Shown here one piece after another: positions 51,471 to 59,834 of a DNA stretch of 64,000 nt. The notes beneath the pieces are model-generated. The model was not told where the DNA came from. It made no database searches and was given only the letters and a program-made list of their open reading frames with translations. Location: contig OZ240251.1 of assembly GCA_965198285.1 (NCBI GenBank), forward strand, positions 2,356,001 through 2,420,000, in the 5' to 3' direction. This DNA is from UBA11872 sp965198285 (GTDB lineage Bacteria; Chloroflexota; UBA11872). A program made the position numbers and the translations under genes. Position 1 is the first letter of the stretch, and each line of letters opens with the position of its first letter.

Positions 51471-52885
51471 ACCCGCTGGCGGCCCTCCTCAACAGCGAGG
51501 CAGGCCTGCTGGTGACGCTCCCGCTGGCCTTGGGTCTCCTGAGCGTCATCGTCTTCGTTCACGAACTCGGCCACTTCTACGTCGCCCAGCGTTTTGGCGT
51601 CCACGTCAAAGAGTTCGCGATCGGCTTCCCGCCGCGCCTGAAGTCCGTACTGCGGGGCGGGAACGCCTACGACGCGGTTCGGCTTACGCAGGATCCGATC
51701 AATCTGGACGGGCGCCTGGTTCGCCTGTGGAGCGGCGATCCGTCTTCAAACCTCGCCAAAGCAATCGTCGTCCTCGACGGCCAAGGCGCCTACCTGCGGG
51801 CTGACGCCGCCCACGCGGCCGCGAGTTCAGCTGCTGGACTGGTCGTCGCTGAGCCCCTGTCCATCGAAGATGCGACCGACCTTGCGGCAATGCCTATCCC
51901 GGTGGTCGGCGTCAGGCGTTCTGACGCGGTGAACATGCTCACCGACGCCGCCGGTCGCGAAGCCTTCATTGAGACGTATCGAGATGGGGACGGCCAGGAC
52001 GAGACGCGCGTACGCATCGGTGCCACGCGGTTTGCCCTGAACCTGGTGCCGCTAGGCGGCTATGTGCGCTTGACCGGCGAGAGCGGCGAGTTCGACGCGC
52101 CAGGCAGCTTCATGACCCGCCCAGCCTGGCAGCGCGGTCTGATCTTGCTGGCCGGACCGCTGATGAACGTGCTGCTCACGCCGTTGTTTTTTCTCGTCGC
52201 GGCCATGATGGCGGACGTGACCGGCAGTCTCGTGACTGGCGTCGTTCCCGACTCGCCGGCCGCCCAGGCTGGCCTGCGCGAGGGCGATCAGCTGCTGCGC
52301 ATCGGCGAGCGCGGCATCGTCTCGCCGGCCGACGTTCGAGACGCCGTGCGCACCTACGCCGGCCGGGAAGTGACCATCGTCGTCATGAGGCAGGAGGCCG
52401 AGGTCTCGGTCGTCGCCACCCCTCGTCTAAATCCGCCGCCCGGGCAGGGTGCCTTAGGCATTCAATTGCGAGCGACTGTTGGTCCCGCTCCCATTCACGT
52501 GGCCGTCCCGCGCGCCTTGCAACGTACCTGGGACGCCTTGCTCCTGCTACCCAGAGTGATCGGCGAGGCGGTGGCAGGCACCCAACCGCTGGAGTTGGCC
52601 GGTCCTGTCGGGATCGTGCAGACCGTCGGGATTGCGGCCCGGCAAGGCCCCGAGATTGTCTTCATCCTGGCCGCCTTCCTTACCGCGCAGATCGGGCTGC
52701 TCAATCTGGCCCCCTGGCCCGGCCTGGACGGCGGGCGGCTGATCTTCGTCGTGGTCGAACTGCTGACGGGACGCCGTGTGCCGCCGCACCGCGAAGCCGC
52801 CTTCCATTTCGTGGGGATCGTGGTGCTGTTGACGCTCGTGCTCTTCATCACCGTCGGCGACGTACAACGGATCGCCGGGGCCTAA
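51467..52885 (+). CDS. rseP: Site-2 protease RseP/RIP family (peptidase M50)
   Basis: 472-residue membrane metalloprotease that cleaves anti-sigma factors or other membrane segments. HELGH (VFVHELGHFYVAQRFGV) binds zinc, and the third ligand motif is NLAPWPGLDGGRL. One PDZ domain follows (VVPDSPAAQAGLREGDQLL). About 110 residues are inserted between FPPRL and ALNLVPLGGYVRLTGE, positions that usually lie 15-20 residues apart. The gene overlaps dxr by ATGA and ends the long operon. Confidence 0.9.
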   Translation: MNPLAALLNSEAGLLVTLPLALGLLSVIVFVHELGHFYVAQRFGVHVKEFAIGFPPRLKSVLRGGNAYDAVRLTQDPINLDGRLVRLWSGDPSSNLAKAIVVLDGQGAYLRADAAHAAASSAAGLVVAEPLSIEDATDLAAMPIPVVGVRRSDAVNMLTDAAGREAFIETYRDGDGQDETRVRIGATRFALNLVPLGGYVRLTGESGEFDAPGSFMTRPAWQRGLILLAGPLMNVLLTPLFFLVAAMMADVTGSLVTGVVPDSPAAQAGLREGDQLLRIGERGIVSPADVRDAVRTYAGREVTIVVMRQEAEVSVVATPRLNPPPGQGALGIQLRATVGPAPIHVAVPRALQRTWDALLLLPRVIGEAVAGTQPLELAGPVGIVQTVGIAARQGPEIVFILAAFLTAQIGLLNLAPWPGLDGGRLIFVVVELLTGRRVPPHREAAFHFVGIVVLLTLVLFITVGDVQRIAGA

Positions 52886-53060
52886 GCACCTCCGCCCCGA
52901 TCCGGTCGTTTCCGCCAAGCCTTTCCCCGCGCAGGCGGGAAGCGGGATTCCGAAGCTCCCGCCGGCGTTCCGACGCTTCGCGCGCGTTGACCTAAGGCTC
53001 ACTCTCGTGCTCGAGGGCGCCGCGTGGTCTCACCTGCCGAGTAGGCGCCGTCCTTGCACG
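52886..53060. other. Intergenic spacer after rseP
   Basis: The spacer contains a GC-rich palindromic stretch around 52915-52940 (CCCGCGCAGGCGGGAAGCGG) of the type often dispersed between genes. It may act as a terminator for the operon. Nothing else is recognised. Confidence 0.35.
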
Positions 53061-55259
53061 TCAGAGCCGTGCGGAGAGCCGCCGCCAGCGTGGTTTCGCA
53101 CGGCGGCGCTCACTGGTCAGCGACCTGGAAGTTGATTTGATGCCAGCCTCGGCGCCGTTCGGCGCTGGTGGCCTGGGTCCCTCGGCTTGCAGCGCGCCGT
53201 TGGCTTCGGTCGCGCGCACCCTGGCCACGTGCGGGCCCGGGGTGGCCTCCCACTCGTGCACCCACTGCACCCAGGTGTGCTTGCTGATCGGCAAGGCCAG
53301 TCTCGCTTCCTGCCAGTCGCCGCCGTCGATCTGCACCTCCACCTTGCTGATGCCGCGGTTCTGGGCCCACGCCACACCGGCAATCGGCTGCAAGCCGGGG
53401 GTGATACCCGTCGAACCGGGCCTGGGAACGTCGATCCGGGATTGCGTCTTGACTGGACCTCTCTTGGACCACCCTCGCGGGATCCAGTAGCCGTTGAACC
53501 CTTCCCAGGTTGTCAGTTCGATCTCCTGCAGCCACTTCGTGGCGGACACATAGCCATAGAGGCCTGACACGATCAAACGCGCCGGAAAGCCGTGCTCGAA
53601 CGGCAGCGGCTCGCCATTCATGCCCACGGCGACTAGCGCCGGACGTCCATCGAACGCCACATCGCGTGGAAACCCGACCGTAAAGCCGTCAACCGACCGA
53701 CCGACGATCTGGGTGGCTTCGGGCTTCACCCCGGCATGATTCACCAGGTGCCATATCGGCACCCCCTGCCACGTGGCATTGCCGATCAGCTCGCCCCCGA
53801 CTTCGTTGGAGACGCAGCACAGCGTGATGAACTCCTCAAAGACCGAGAGCCCGAGCAGCTCGCTGAAGGAAATGCTGTACGGCCGCTCCACCAGGCCCGT
53901 GATGTTGAGCCGCCAGTTGTTGACGTCCACGCGTGGAATCGAGAACGCGGTGTCAATGCGGTAGAAATCGTTGTTCGGCGTGACGAGCGGCGAAATCCCG
54001 TCCACGCCAACCGTCGTCGTCGTAAGCGGCCGGGCTGGCTCGGGCGTCGGCTCCGGTGTGGGCTCCGGTGTGGGTTCGGGTGTGGGCTCCGGTGTGGGCT
54101 CGGGCGTCGGCTCCGGCGTTGGTTCGGGCGTGGATTCAGGTGTGACTTCGGCCGTCGGCTCCGGCGTCGGCTCCGGGCTGGGCTCGGGCGTTGCCTCGGC
54201 GGTCGGCGACGCCGCGGCCGTCGGAGCTGCCGTTGGCGCGGCAGTCTCGGCGGCGCTGGCCACGGTTGCGGGCGTGGGCGACGCCGTTGGCACCGGGGTG
54301 GCCTCCGCAGTGGGCGACGCGGTCGCAGTGGGCGCGGGGGGCGCCGTGGCGATCGGCGACGGGGTTGCCTCAGTCGTCGGAGCTGCCGTTGGCGCGGCAG
54401 TCTCGGCGGCGCTGGCCACGGTTGCGGGCGTGGGCGACGCCGTCGGCACGGGCGACGGGGTCGCCGCGGGCGCGGGGGGTGCGATGGAACTGGGCGTCGG
54501 GATGGCTGCGACGGTCGGATCTGCCGGAGGCGCGAGTGTCTGAGGAACCGGAGGCGCGGCCGTCTCGGCGGTGCTGGCCGCCGGCGTCGGCAGCGTCACC
54601 GCCGCTGGGCTGCGCACGGTAGGCAGCACCACATCCTCACGCTTGGCCACGGCCACCTTGGCTCGCTCAATTAGATTGCGTCCCACGACCCCGGTAACGA
54701 CCGAGGTCGCCGCAACCAGCGTGGCGGTGCCAAGGAAGAACCGTCGCTGGCGCTGCATCGGGATGGCTGACGTCACCTCGGTGGCAGTCGCCGGCGCCAC
54801 GGTCAGGTGGGTGAGCCCCAGGAGCGCCGTCACCGCCGCCCCCACCGAAATTACTGCCGCGGCCGCCGCATGGGCCGGCGTCGATTGGGCGTCGAGTGCG
54901 TTCGCCAGACCTGCCAGGATTCCGAATGCCACAAAGCCCGCCACCGCCGCCGGTCGGGACCGCAGGGCCACGACGCCGAGAGTGGCGCCGAAAATTGAGC
55001 TGAGCACCACAAGAAAAATGACAAGGGCCAGCTTGTCGCTGGTGCCGAATACGCTGATGGCGAACTCTTCCATGGCCCGTGGACTCAGATCGACGATCCG
55101 GCCGCTCATGGAGACGAGGAGCGACGGCAAGCCGCCGAAGATCCCCGCGTACAGTTCGCTCACACCCACGGCCAGCAGCCCGGACAAGAGTCCCGCCAGA
55201 CCACCTCGCGCCAAGGAACTCAACGTTGGGAGCATCCGCCCGTTACTCTCGTCAGTCAT
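53061..55259 (-). CDS. Membrane-anchored sulfite oxidase-like molybdopterin protein, frameshifted C-terminus
   Basis: 732 residues. Four membrane helices (residues ~15-150), then a further hydrophobic segment after RQRRFF, then a Pro/Thr/Ala/Glu-rich linker of about 180 residues, and an oxidoreductase domain of the sulfite oxidase / YedY type. The Mo-coordinating Cys lies in FITLCCVSNEVGG, with GVPIWHLVNHAGV and GWSKRGPVKTQSRID also typical, and a C-terminal dimerisation domain. The family's usual ending, G-W-H plus a short strand, is encoded in the -1 frame and stops at 53110. The annotated frame instead reads on to 53061 through an Arg-rich tail, so a base is probably missing near 53148. 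It diverges from the Met-Asp protein gene. Confidence 0.82.
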   Translation of the reverse strand: MTDESNGRMLPTLSSLARGGLAGLLSGLLAVGVSELYAGIFGGLPSLLVSMSGRIVDLSPRAMEEFAISVFGTSDKLALVIFLVVLSSIFGATLGVVALRSRPAAVAGFVAFGILAGLANALDAQSTPAHAAAAAVISVGAAVTALLGLTHLTVAPATATEVTSAIPMQRQRRFFLGTATLVAATSVVTGVVGRNLIERAKVAVAKREDVVLPTVRSPAAVTLPTPAASTAETAAPPVPQTLAPPADPTVAAIPTPSSIAPPAPAATPSPVPTASPTPATVASAAETAAPTAAPTTEATPSPIATAPPAPTATASPTAEATPVPTASPTPATVASAAETAAPTAAPTAAASPTAEATPEPSPEPTPEPTAEVTPESTPEPTPEPTPEPTPEPTPEPTPEPTPEPTPEPARPLTTTTVGVDGISPLVTPNNDFYRIDTAFSIPRVDVNNWRLNITGLVERPYSISFSELLGLSVFEEFITLCCVSNEVGGELIGNATWQGVPIWHLVNHAGVKPEATQIVGRSVDGFTVGFPRDVAFDGRPALVAVGMNGEPLPFEHGFPARLIVSGLYGYVSATKWLQEIELTTWEGFNGYWIPRGWSKRGPVKTQSRIDVPRPGSTGITPGLQPIAGVAWAQNRGISKVEVQIDGGDWQEARLALPISKHTWVQWVHEWEATPGPHVARVRATEANGALQAEGPRPPAPNGAEAGIKSTSRSLTSERRRAKPRWRRLSARL

Positions 55260-55741
55260 CCGTACCTCCTAGGCGCACAGTGTTCGCATACAAACGCGCA
55301 AGTGGCTGGGCCGGGTGCCAGGTCCGCCGCATGTCGTCGATGCTAAGCATGTCGGGGCAGGGTTCTCTGCGTATCCCAACGTCCGGTCGCTGCACGGCAT
55401 CAGCCTTCGGAACACCTAGTACCGCCACAACCGATCTCTAAACTTCCGCACTCCATTCTATGGCCCGTTCGTTCAGTCTGAGCCGATCCGCGGATTCGAT
55501 CGCACGGTCAGCAAGGCGCGCCATTCCAGCACTCGAGGAGCGCAGCGGGACTGGTGACCGCCAGCAAATGGACGGACCGCAAGCCTGCGTTTACGCCGGC
55601 AAGCGCGTGCGGCGCCACCCCTGCCCGCCATTCGGATTTGACGAACCTTCGAACCTGTAGAATCCTCCGTCCTGTAAGAAGACTCTAGGTCATTTTCGCC
55701 CGTCACGGTGGCGGGCCAGTTTCGCGAAAGGTTCACCTCTT
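55260..55741. other. Divergent intergenic region before the Met-Asp repeat gene
   Basis: 482 bases. No gene or RNA is convincing. A possible promoter for the rightward gene lies at 55638-55663. The stretch 55676-55735, just before that gene, looks like an untranslated leader with a GC-rich hairpin. Nothing else recognised. Confidence 0.4.
55638..55663 (+). promoter_or_regulatory. Possible promoter of the Met-Asp repeat gene
   Basis: TTGACG (55638-55643) and TAGAAT (55658-55663), 14 bases apart. The hexamers are good but the spacer is short, so the call is weak. A GAAAGG lies about 10 bases before the ATG at 55742. Confidence 0.3.
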
Positions 55742-56356
55742 ATGCGTCGTTCGTTCTCTTTGCGTGTGCTGGGACTCCTGATCCTCGTGAGTGTTTTGGT
55801 CCTCACAACCCTGTCTCCGGCACTGGCTGATATGCATCCGGCCGCCGCCGACGGCCAGCGGCTTGAAGACCAGTCGGCTGATGTGCGGGGCGCCTATCGT
55901 GCGGTTTATGGCGATGACGCCGAGGCTAAGTGGATCGAAGAGCACAACGAGGAGCTCCACTACTACCACCGCATCGTCGCCGTGGCCAAGGCCCGTATCG
56001 CTCTCGCGATGGACATGGGTATGGGCATGGACATGGACATGGACATGGACTCCGACATGGACATGGACTCCGACATGGACATGGATTCGGACATGGACAT
56101 GGATTCGGACATGGACATGGACTCCGACATGGACTCCGACATGGACTCCGACATGGATTCGGACATGGACTCCGACATGGACATGGACCAGGACATGGAC
56201 ATGGCGATGGGCCTGCCTTACCGCATCGCGGCTGACGTGATCGCTCGAGGTACCGAGAAGGAGTTCCTGGCGGGCACCGACGCCGGTGTGCTCTACGGCA
56301 TCGGGATCTCGGAAGACGAGATCAACAAGATGTCGATGATGGACATGATGATGTAG
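55742..56356 (+). CDS. Secreted Met-Asp repeat protein, function unknown
   Basis: 204 residues, no known family. A Sec signal peptide (RRSFSLRVLGLLILVSVLVL, cleaved near SPALA) is followed by a ~60-residue helical region, then about 67 residues made almost only of Met, Asp and Ser in MDMDSD-type repeats (residues ~88-155). The C-terminus is a short helical segment ending in a run of Met. The composition suggests metal binding: Asp for Ca(II), Met for Cu(I)/Ag(I). A terminator-like hairpin lies after the stop. It is divergent from the molybdopterin protein. Confidence 0.75.
   Translation: MRRSFSLRVLGLLILVSVLVLTTLSPALADMHPAAADGQRLEDQSADVRGAYRAVYGDDAEAKWIEEHNEELHYYHRIVAVAKARIALAMDMGMGMDMDMDMDSDMDMDSDMDMDSDMDMDSDMDMDSDMDSDMDSDMDSDMDSDMDMDQDMDMAMGLPYRIAADVIARGTEKEFLAGTDAGVLYGIGISEDEINKMSMMDMMM
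56008..56207 (+). repeat. In-frame 6-bp/18-bp codon repeats encoding Met-Asp and Ser-Asp units
   Basis: The coding DNA consists of ATGGAC and TCCGAC or TCGGAC hexamers in alternating blocks. The repetition at the DNA level makes slippage and variation in copy number between strains likely. Confidence 0.85.
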
Positions 56357-56663
56357 CGCTGGCCAAGCGCGCCCCGTGTAGTTCCGACGCCAGCCGCGCC
56401 TCGCGCGGCTGGCGTCGGGCGCGTCTCGTGCCGGTTCTGATCGGCCACCCGGCGCAACCCTGGACTTTCACGATCCAGAGCCTGGCGATCTCTCTCGGCC
56501 CTGCGACTAGCATGGACTGTCTAAGGCCCATGGAACAGACAAGGGCATTGCTGCTCAATCCTCAAACTCACCCACAACCCCGACCGGCGCGTTATGGTCT
56601 GGGCGCGGATTTCGGGGTACGCTTCGAGGATCGACCCCATGCCACACGGCAGAGCGTGAGCGC
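56357..56663. other. Spacer between the Met-Asp repeat gene and ispG
   Basis: 307 bases. It contains the hairpin at 56384-56418. The rest carries no gene, RNA or strong promoter that I can see. The ispG ribosome-binding site is weak. Confidence 0.4.
56384..56418 (+). terminator. Terminator-like hairpin after the Met-Asp repeat gene
   Basis: Perfect 16-bp stem (56384-56399 with 56403-56418), 3-base loop CTC, starting 28 bases after the stop. There is no T-tract, so it could also be an mRNA-stabilising structure. Confidence 0.6.
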
Positions 56664-57764
56664 ATGATCAAGCGGCGCGGGTCCTACCAGATCAAGGTGC
56701 GGGACGTACCGATTGGCGGGGGCGCACCGGTCGCGGTCCAGTCGATGACCATCACCGACACGCGCGACGTCGATGCCACCGTGGCGCAGATCGAGCGGCT
56801 GATGGAGCACAGCTGCGACATCGTCCGCCTGGCGGTTCCCGACAAGTACGCCGGGGCTGCCCTCAAGGACATCCGTGCTCGTACCGACGCGCCGCTCGTG
56901 GCCGACATCCACTTCGACTACCGGCTCGCCCTTATGGCGGCCGAAGCCGAATTCGACTGCCTGCGCATCAACCCGGGCAACATCGGCGGACGCGAAAACG
57001 TGGAAGCGGTCGTCCGCGCCTGCAAGGAACGCGACATTCCGATCCGAATCGGCGTGAACTCGGGATCGATTCAGGAAGCTTGGTCCAAGAAGTTCGACGG
57101 TCGCCCCGAGGGCGACGCGCTCGTGGACCTCATGGTCGAGGACGCTGTCGAGCACGTGAAGATCCTCGAAGACATGAACTTCGACCAGATCAAGATCTCC
57201 ATGAAGTCCTTCGAGGTCGACGTGACCATCAACGCCTACAAGGAACTGGCGCAGCTAGTGATGTATCCCTTCCACATCGGAATCACCGAATCCGGCCCGC
57301 CGAGCACGGGAATCATCCGCTCGTCGGTGGGGCTGGGCAGCCTCCTCTGGGATGGCTACGGCGACACGATGCGCGTTTCGCTCACCACCGATCCCGTCGA
57401 AGAAGTCCGGGTCGCCAACGAGATTCTCAAGGTCCTCGGCCTCAAGACCGTCGGCCCCACCATGGTCTCGTGCCCGTCATGCGGGCGCTGCGAGATCGAT
57501 CTCTACGGCCTGGCCGACGCCGTTGAAGACGTGATGAAGGGCATCAAGCAGCCCATGAAGGTGGCCGTAATGGGCTGCGTGGTCAACGGTCCGGGCGAGG
57601 CCATGGACGCCGACCTCGGCATCGCCGGCGGCAAGGGCCGCGCGGTGATCTTCCGCCACGGCGAGATTTTGCAGACCGTGGACGAAGCCGACATGCTGCC
57701 CGTCCTCACCGACGAGATCGCCAAGCTTGAAGTGGCGATGGCGGAGACTGCGGAATTCTCGTAG
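56664..57764 (+). CDS. ispG: 4-hydroxy-3-methylbut-2-enyl diphosphate synthase (flavodoxin)
   Basis: 366-residue iron-sulfur enzyme, also called GcpE, that converts MEcPP to HMBPP in the MEP isoprenoid pathway. The 4Fe-4S ligands are visible in SCPSCGRCEIDLYG and GCVVNGPGEA (three Cys and one Glu). The N-terminal TIM barrel (VRDVPIGGGAPVAVQSMT) is complete. Together with dxr and uppS in this window it forms most of the undecaprenyl supply route. Starts at ATG 56664. Confidence 0.95.
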   Translation: MIKRRGSYQIKVRDVPIGGGAPVAVQSMTITDTRDVDATVAQIERLMEHSCDIVRLAVPDKYAGAALKDIRARTDAPLVADIHFDYRLALMAAEAEFDCLRINPGNIGGRENVEAVVRACKERDIPIRIGVNSGSIQEAWSKKFDGRPEGDALVDLMVEDAVEHVKILEDMNFDQIKISMKSFEVDVTINAYKELAQLVMYPFHIGITESGPPSTGIIRSSVGLGSLLWDGYGDTMRVSLTTDPVEEVRVANEILKVLGLKTVGPTMVSCPSCGRCEIDLYGLADAVEDVMKGIKQPMKVAVMGCVVNGPGEAMDADLGIAGGKGRAVIFRHGEILQTVDEADMLPVLTDEIAKLEVAMAETAEFS

Positions 57765-57836
57765 ACGCTCCGGTCCCGACGGCACGGCGGCTGAGGGCGC
57801 CGGACGGTATCCCGGTGTCAGTCCACCGCAAGATCC

Positions 57837-58868
57837 ATGCTTGCAATTCGTAAGGCACGACCCGAACGCGGCGTCGACGTCGCGGAGGTCGAGCGGCCGC
57901 GGCCCCGGCCAGACGAACTGCTGCTGCGCGTTCGCCGGGCGGGCATCTGCGGTTCGGACCGCCACCTCTACGCCTGGGACTCCTGGGCCGAGCTCAACTT
58001 CCCGACACCTTTCACCCTTGGACACGAAATCGTCGGCGAGGTCGCGGCAGTGGGTGCCGCCGCGCGGGGCTTTGTCGTGGGTGAAGTCGTGGCCGTCGAG
58101 AGCCACATCTTCGACGGCGTCTGTCGAGCCTGCCGGACCGGCAACGCTCATGTCTGCGAGAACCTGCGCATCCTCGGCATCGACGTAGACGGTGGATTTG
58201 CCGAGCATGTCGCCGTTCCCGCCCGTGTAGCCTGGAAAGTTCGCCCGGAAATCCCCATCGAACGCGCCGTCCTGTTCGAGCCGTTGGGCAACGCCGTGCA
58301 CGCGGCCATGCGGTTCGACGTCTCGGGACAACCCATCGCCGTCTACGGCTGCGGTCCGATGGGACTGATGGCGATTGCCGTCGCGCACTCCGTTGGCGCC
58401 TACCCGATCGTGGCCAGCGATATCTCCCCGTATCGACGCGGCTTGGCCGAGGCGATGGGAGCCCACGCGACGCTCGACGCGGACTCTGCAACGTTTGCCT
58501 CCGACCTCGTTGACATTTTGGGCTCCCGCCCAACCGTGAGCTTGGAAATGTCGGGCCATCCCGACGCCTTCCGGCAAGCGCTGCGCCTGTCGGCCAACGC
58601 CGGCAAGGTGGTGTTGCTGGGCATTCCGCCGGAGCCGGTGACAATTGATCTGGCGGACGATCTGCTATTCAAGGGCTTGGAGGTCTACGGCGTGACCGGC
58701 CGCCTGATCTGGGACACCTGGTACCGGACCGAAGCATTCCTCATCCGGCACGGCGATGCCCTGGACCCTATGCTCACCCACACTTACCCGCTGGCCCAGT
58801 TCGAAAACGCCATGGACACCATCCAAACTGGCCAGTGCGGCAAAGTCCTGCTGGAGATGGATGCGTAG
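57837..58868 (+). CDS. Zinc-dependent medium-chain dehydrogenase, L-threonine 3-dehydrogenase-like
   Basis: 343 residues. The N-terminus ICGSDRHLYAWDSWAE with FTLGHEIVGEV holds catalytic zinc ligands and resembles threonine dehydrogenase, as does FEPLGNAVHAAMRFDV. The NAD site is AVYGCGPMGLMAIAV. The structural zinc loop, normally CGHCxxC...C, reads DGVCRACRTGNAHVC, so the first Cys is Asp. The following isomerase gene, 63 bases downstream, hints at sugar or polyol metabolism instead of threonine. Reaction class is secure, substrate not. Confidence 0.83.
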   Translation: MLAIRKARPERGVDVAEVERPRPRPDELLLRVRRAGICGSDRHLYAWDSWAELNFPTPFTLGHEIVGEVAAVGAAARGFVVGEVVAVESHIFDGVCRACRTGNAHVCENLRILGIDVDGGFAEHVAVPARVAWKVRPEIPIERAVLFEPLGNAVHAAMRFDVSGQPIAVYGCGPMGLMAIAVAHSVGAYPIVASDISPYRRGLAEAMGAHATLDADSATFASDLVDILGSRPTVSLEMSGHPDAFRQALRLSANAGKVVLLGIPPEPVTIDLADDLLFKGLEVYGVTGRLIWDTWYRTEAFLIRHGDALDPMLTHTYPLAQFENAMDTIQTGQCGKVLLEMDA

Positions 58869-58931
58869 CCCGAGAGCCGTCAACGGCCGGCGGCCGTCCG
58901 TCTCGTGGACTCATGTTGTAAGGAGACAGAG

Positions 58932-59741
58932 ATGAAGCTGGCGCTATCCGGACGGGTCGTCGAGGCCCCGCACGAAAAAACCCGGGCGCTGATCGATCTG
59001 CCCGAACTGGCCGAAGCTGCCGCGGCGATCGGCTACGGCGCCCTCGAGGTCCGCAACTCCCAGCTCGAGGTCGGCGCGACCCCGGCCCGCGTCACCGAAA
59101 TCCGCCAGGCGCTGGACGAACACAACCTCGCGGCCTGCTGCCTCGTGGCTGATTCCGCCACCGAAGGCCGCTTCAGCCCGCGCTTCGACGAATACCTCGA
59201 TCTAGCCCTGCGCATCGGGGCGGAACGCATCCGGCCCAGCATCGGCTCAATCGAGCAGATTCCACTGGTCCGCGAAGCCGCCGACAAAGCCGCGGCCTTC
59301 GGTGTTGACCTGGTGCAGTTCACCCACCATGGCACCCCGTTTAACTCCGTGGCCGGCTCGCTGGACATGCTGCGCCGCGTCAACCGCGGCAACGTGGGGC
59401 TGGTCTTTGAGGCCGCCAACCTCTACATCGAAGGTCAGCACTACGGAACCGCGGCGGTGCGGGCACTGGCCCCGCACATCAAGCACGCCGAAGTGCAGAA
59501 CATGCTGCTGGTCGGGAAGGACGAAGGCACTCCCATCAGCGCCCAGGGCGGCTACGTCCAATACCGGAACCTGCGCGTGGACGACCCGCGCGGCGTGGAC
59601 ATTCCCGGCGTTGTGGCCAGCCTGAAAGCCATCGGCTACGACGGCTGGTTGGTCATGCACAGCCCTAACTTCGACGGCCTGGACCCGCTCACCTACGCTG
59701 CCCAGGCGCACGATTACCTGCGCGGGCTGATAGACAGCTGA
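58932..59741 (+). CDS. Sugar phosphate isomerase/epimerase family protein
   Basis: 269 residues from ATG 58932, which follows AGGAGA (58921-58926) at 5 bases. The frame extends to 58905 without support. TIM-barrel elements: VQFTHHGTPFNSV, LVFEAANLYIEGQ, KHAEVQNML and a closing GYDGWLVMHSP. The usual metal-binding Glu and His are partly recognisable (FEAAN, HAEVQ, MHSP in place of EH). Likely acts with the upstream dehydrogenase on a sugar or polyol. Substrate unknown. Confidence 0.78.
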   Translation: MKLALSGRVVEAPHEKTRALIDLPELAEAAAAIGYGALEVRNSQLEVGATPARVTEIRQALDEHNLAACCLVADSATEGRFSPRFDEYLDLALRIGAERIRPSIGSIEQIPLVREAADKAAAFGVDLVQFTHHGTPFNSVAGSLDMLRRVNRGNVGLVFEAANLYIEGQHYGTAAVRALAPHIKHAEVQNMLLVGKDEGTPISAQGGYVQYRNLRVDDPRGVDIPGVVASLKAIGYDGWLVMHSPNFDGLDPLTYAAQAHDYLRGLIDS

Positions 59742-59820
59742 GACGTATCCGGGCGGAAAGGGCGACAACTCGGTCGGTGCTAGGCTGAGCGAAAGTTCGG
59801 TTTTTGTCCGGCAGCGCGAG

Positions 59821-59828
59821 AGGGGAGG
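59821..59828 (+). promoter_or_regulatory. Strong Shine-Dalgarno pointing to a non-canonical mutS start
   Basis: AGGGGAGG lies 6 bases before an in-frame ACG (59835). The nearest canonical start in frame is the ATG at 59940, over 100 bases downstream and inside conserved MutS sequence. The site therefore decides the start at or near 59835. Confidence 0.6.
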
Positions 59829-59834
59829 CGGCCG

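Noticed and set aside
53736..54674. Arg/Gly-rich proteins on the plus strand opposite the molybdopterin gene linker
   Set aside because: They are antisense shadows of the Pro/Thr-rich linker; composition follows from the reverse complement of PT/PE codons.
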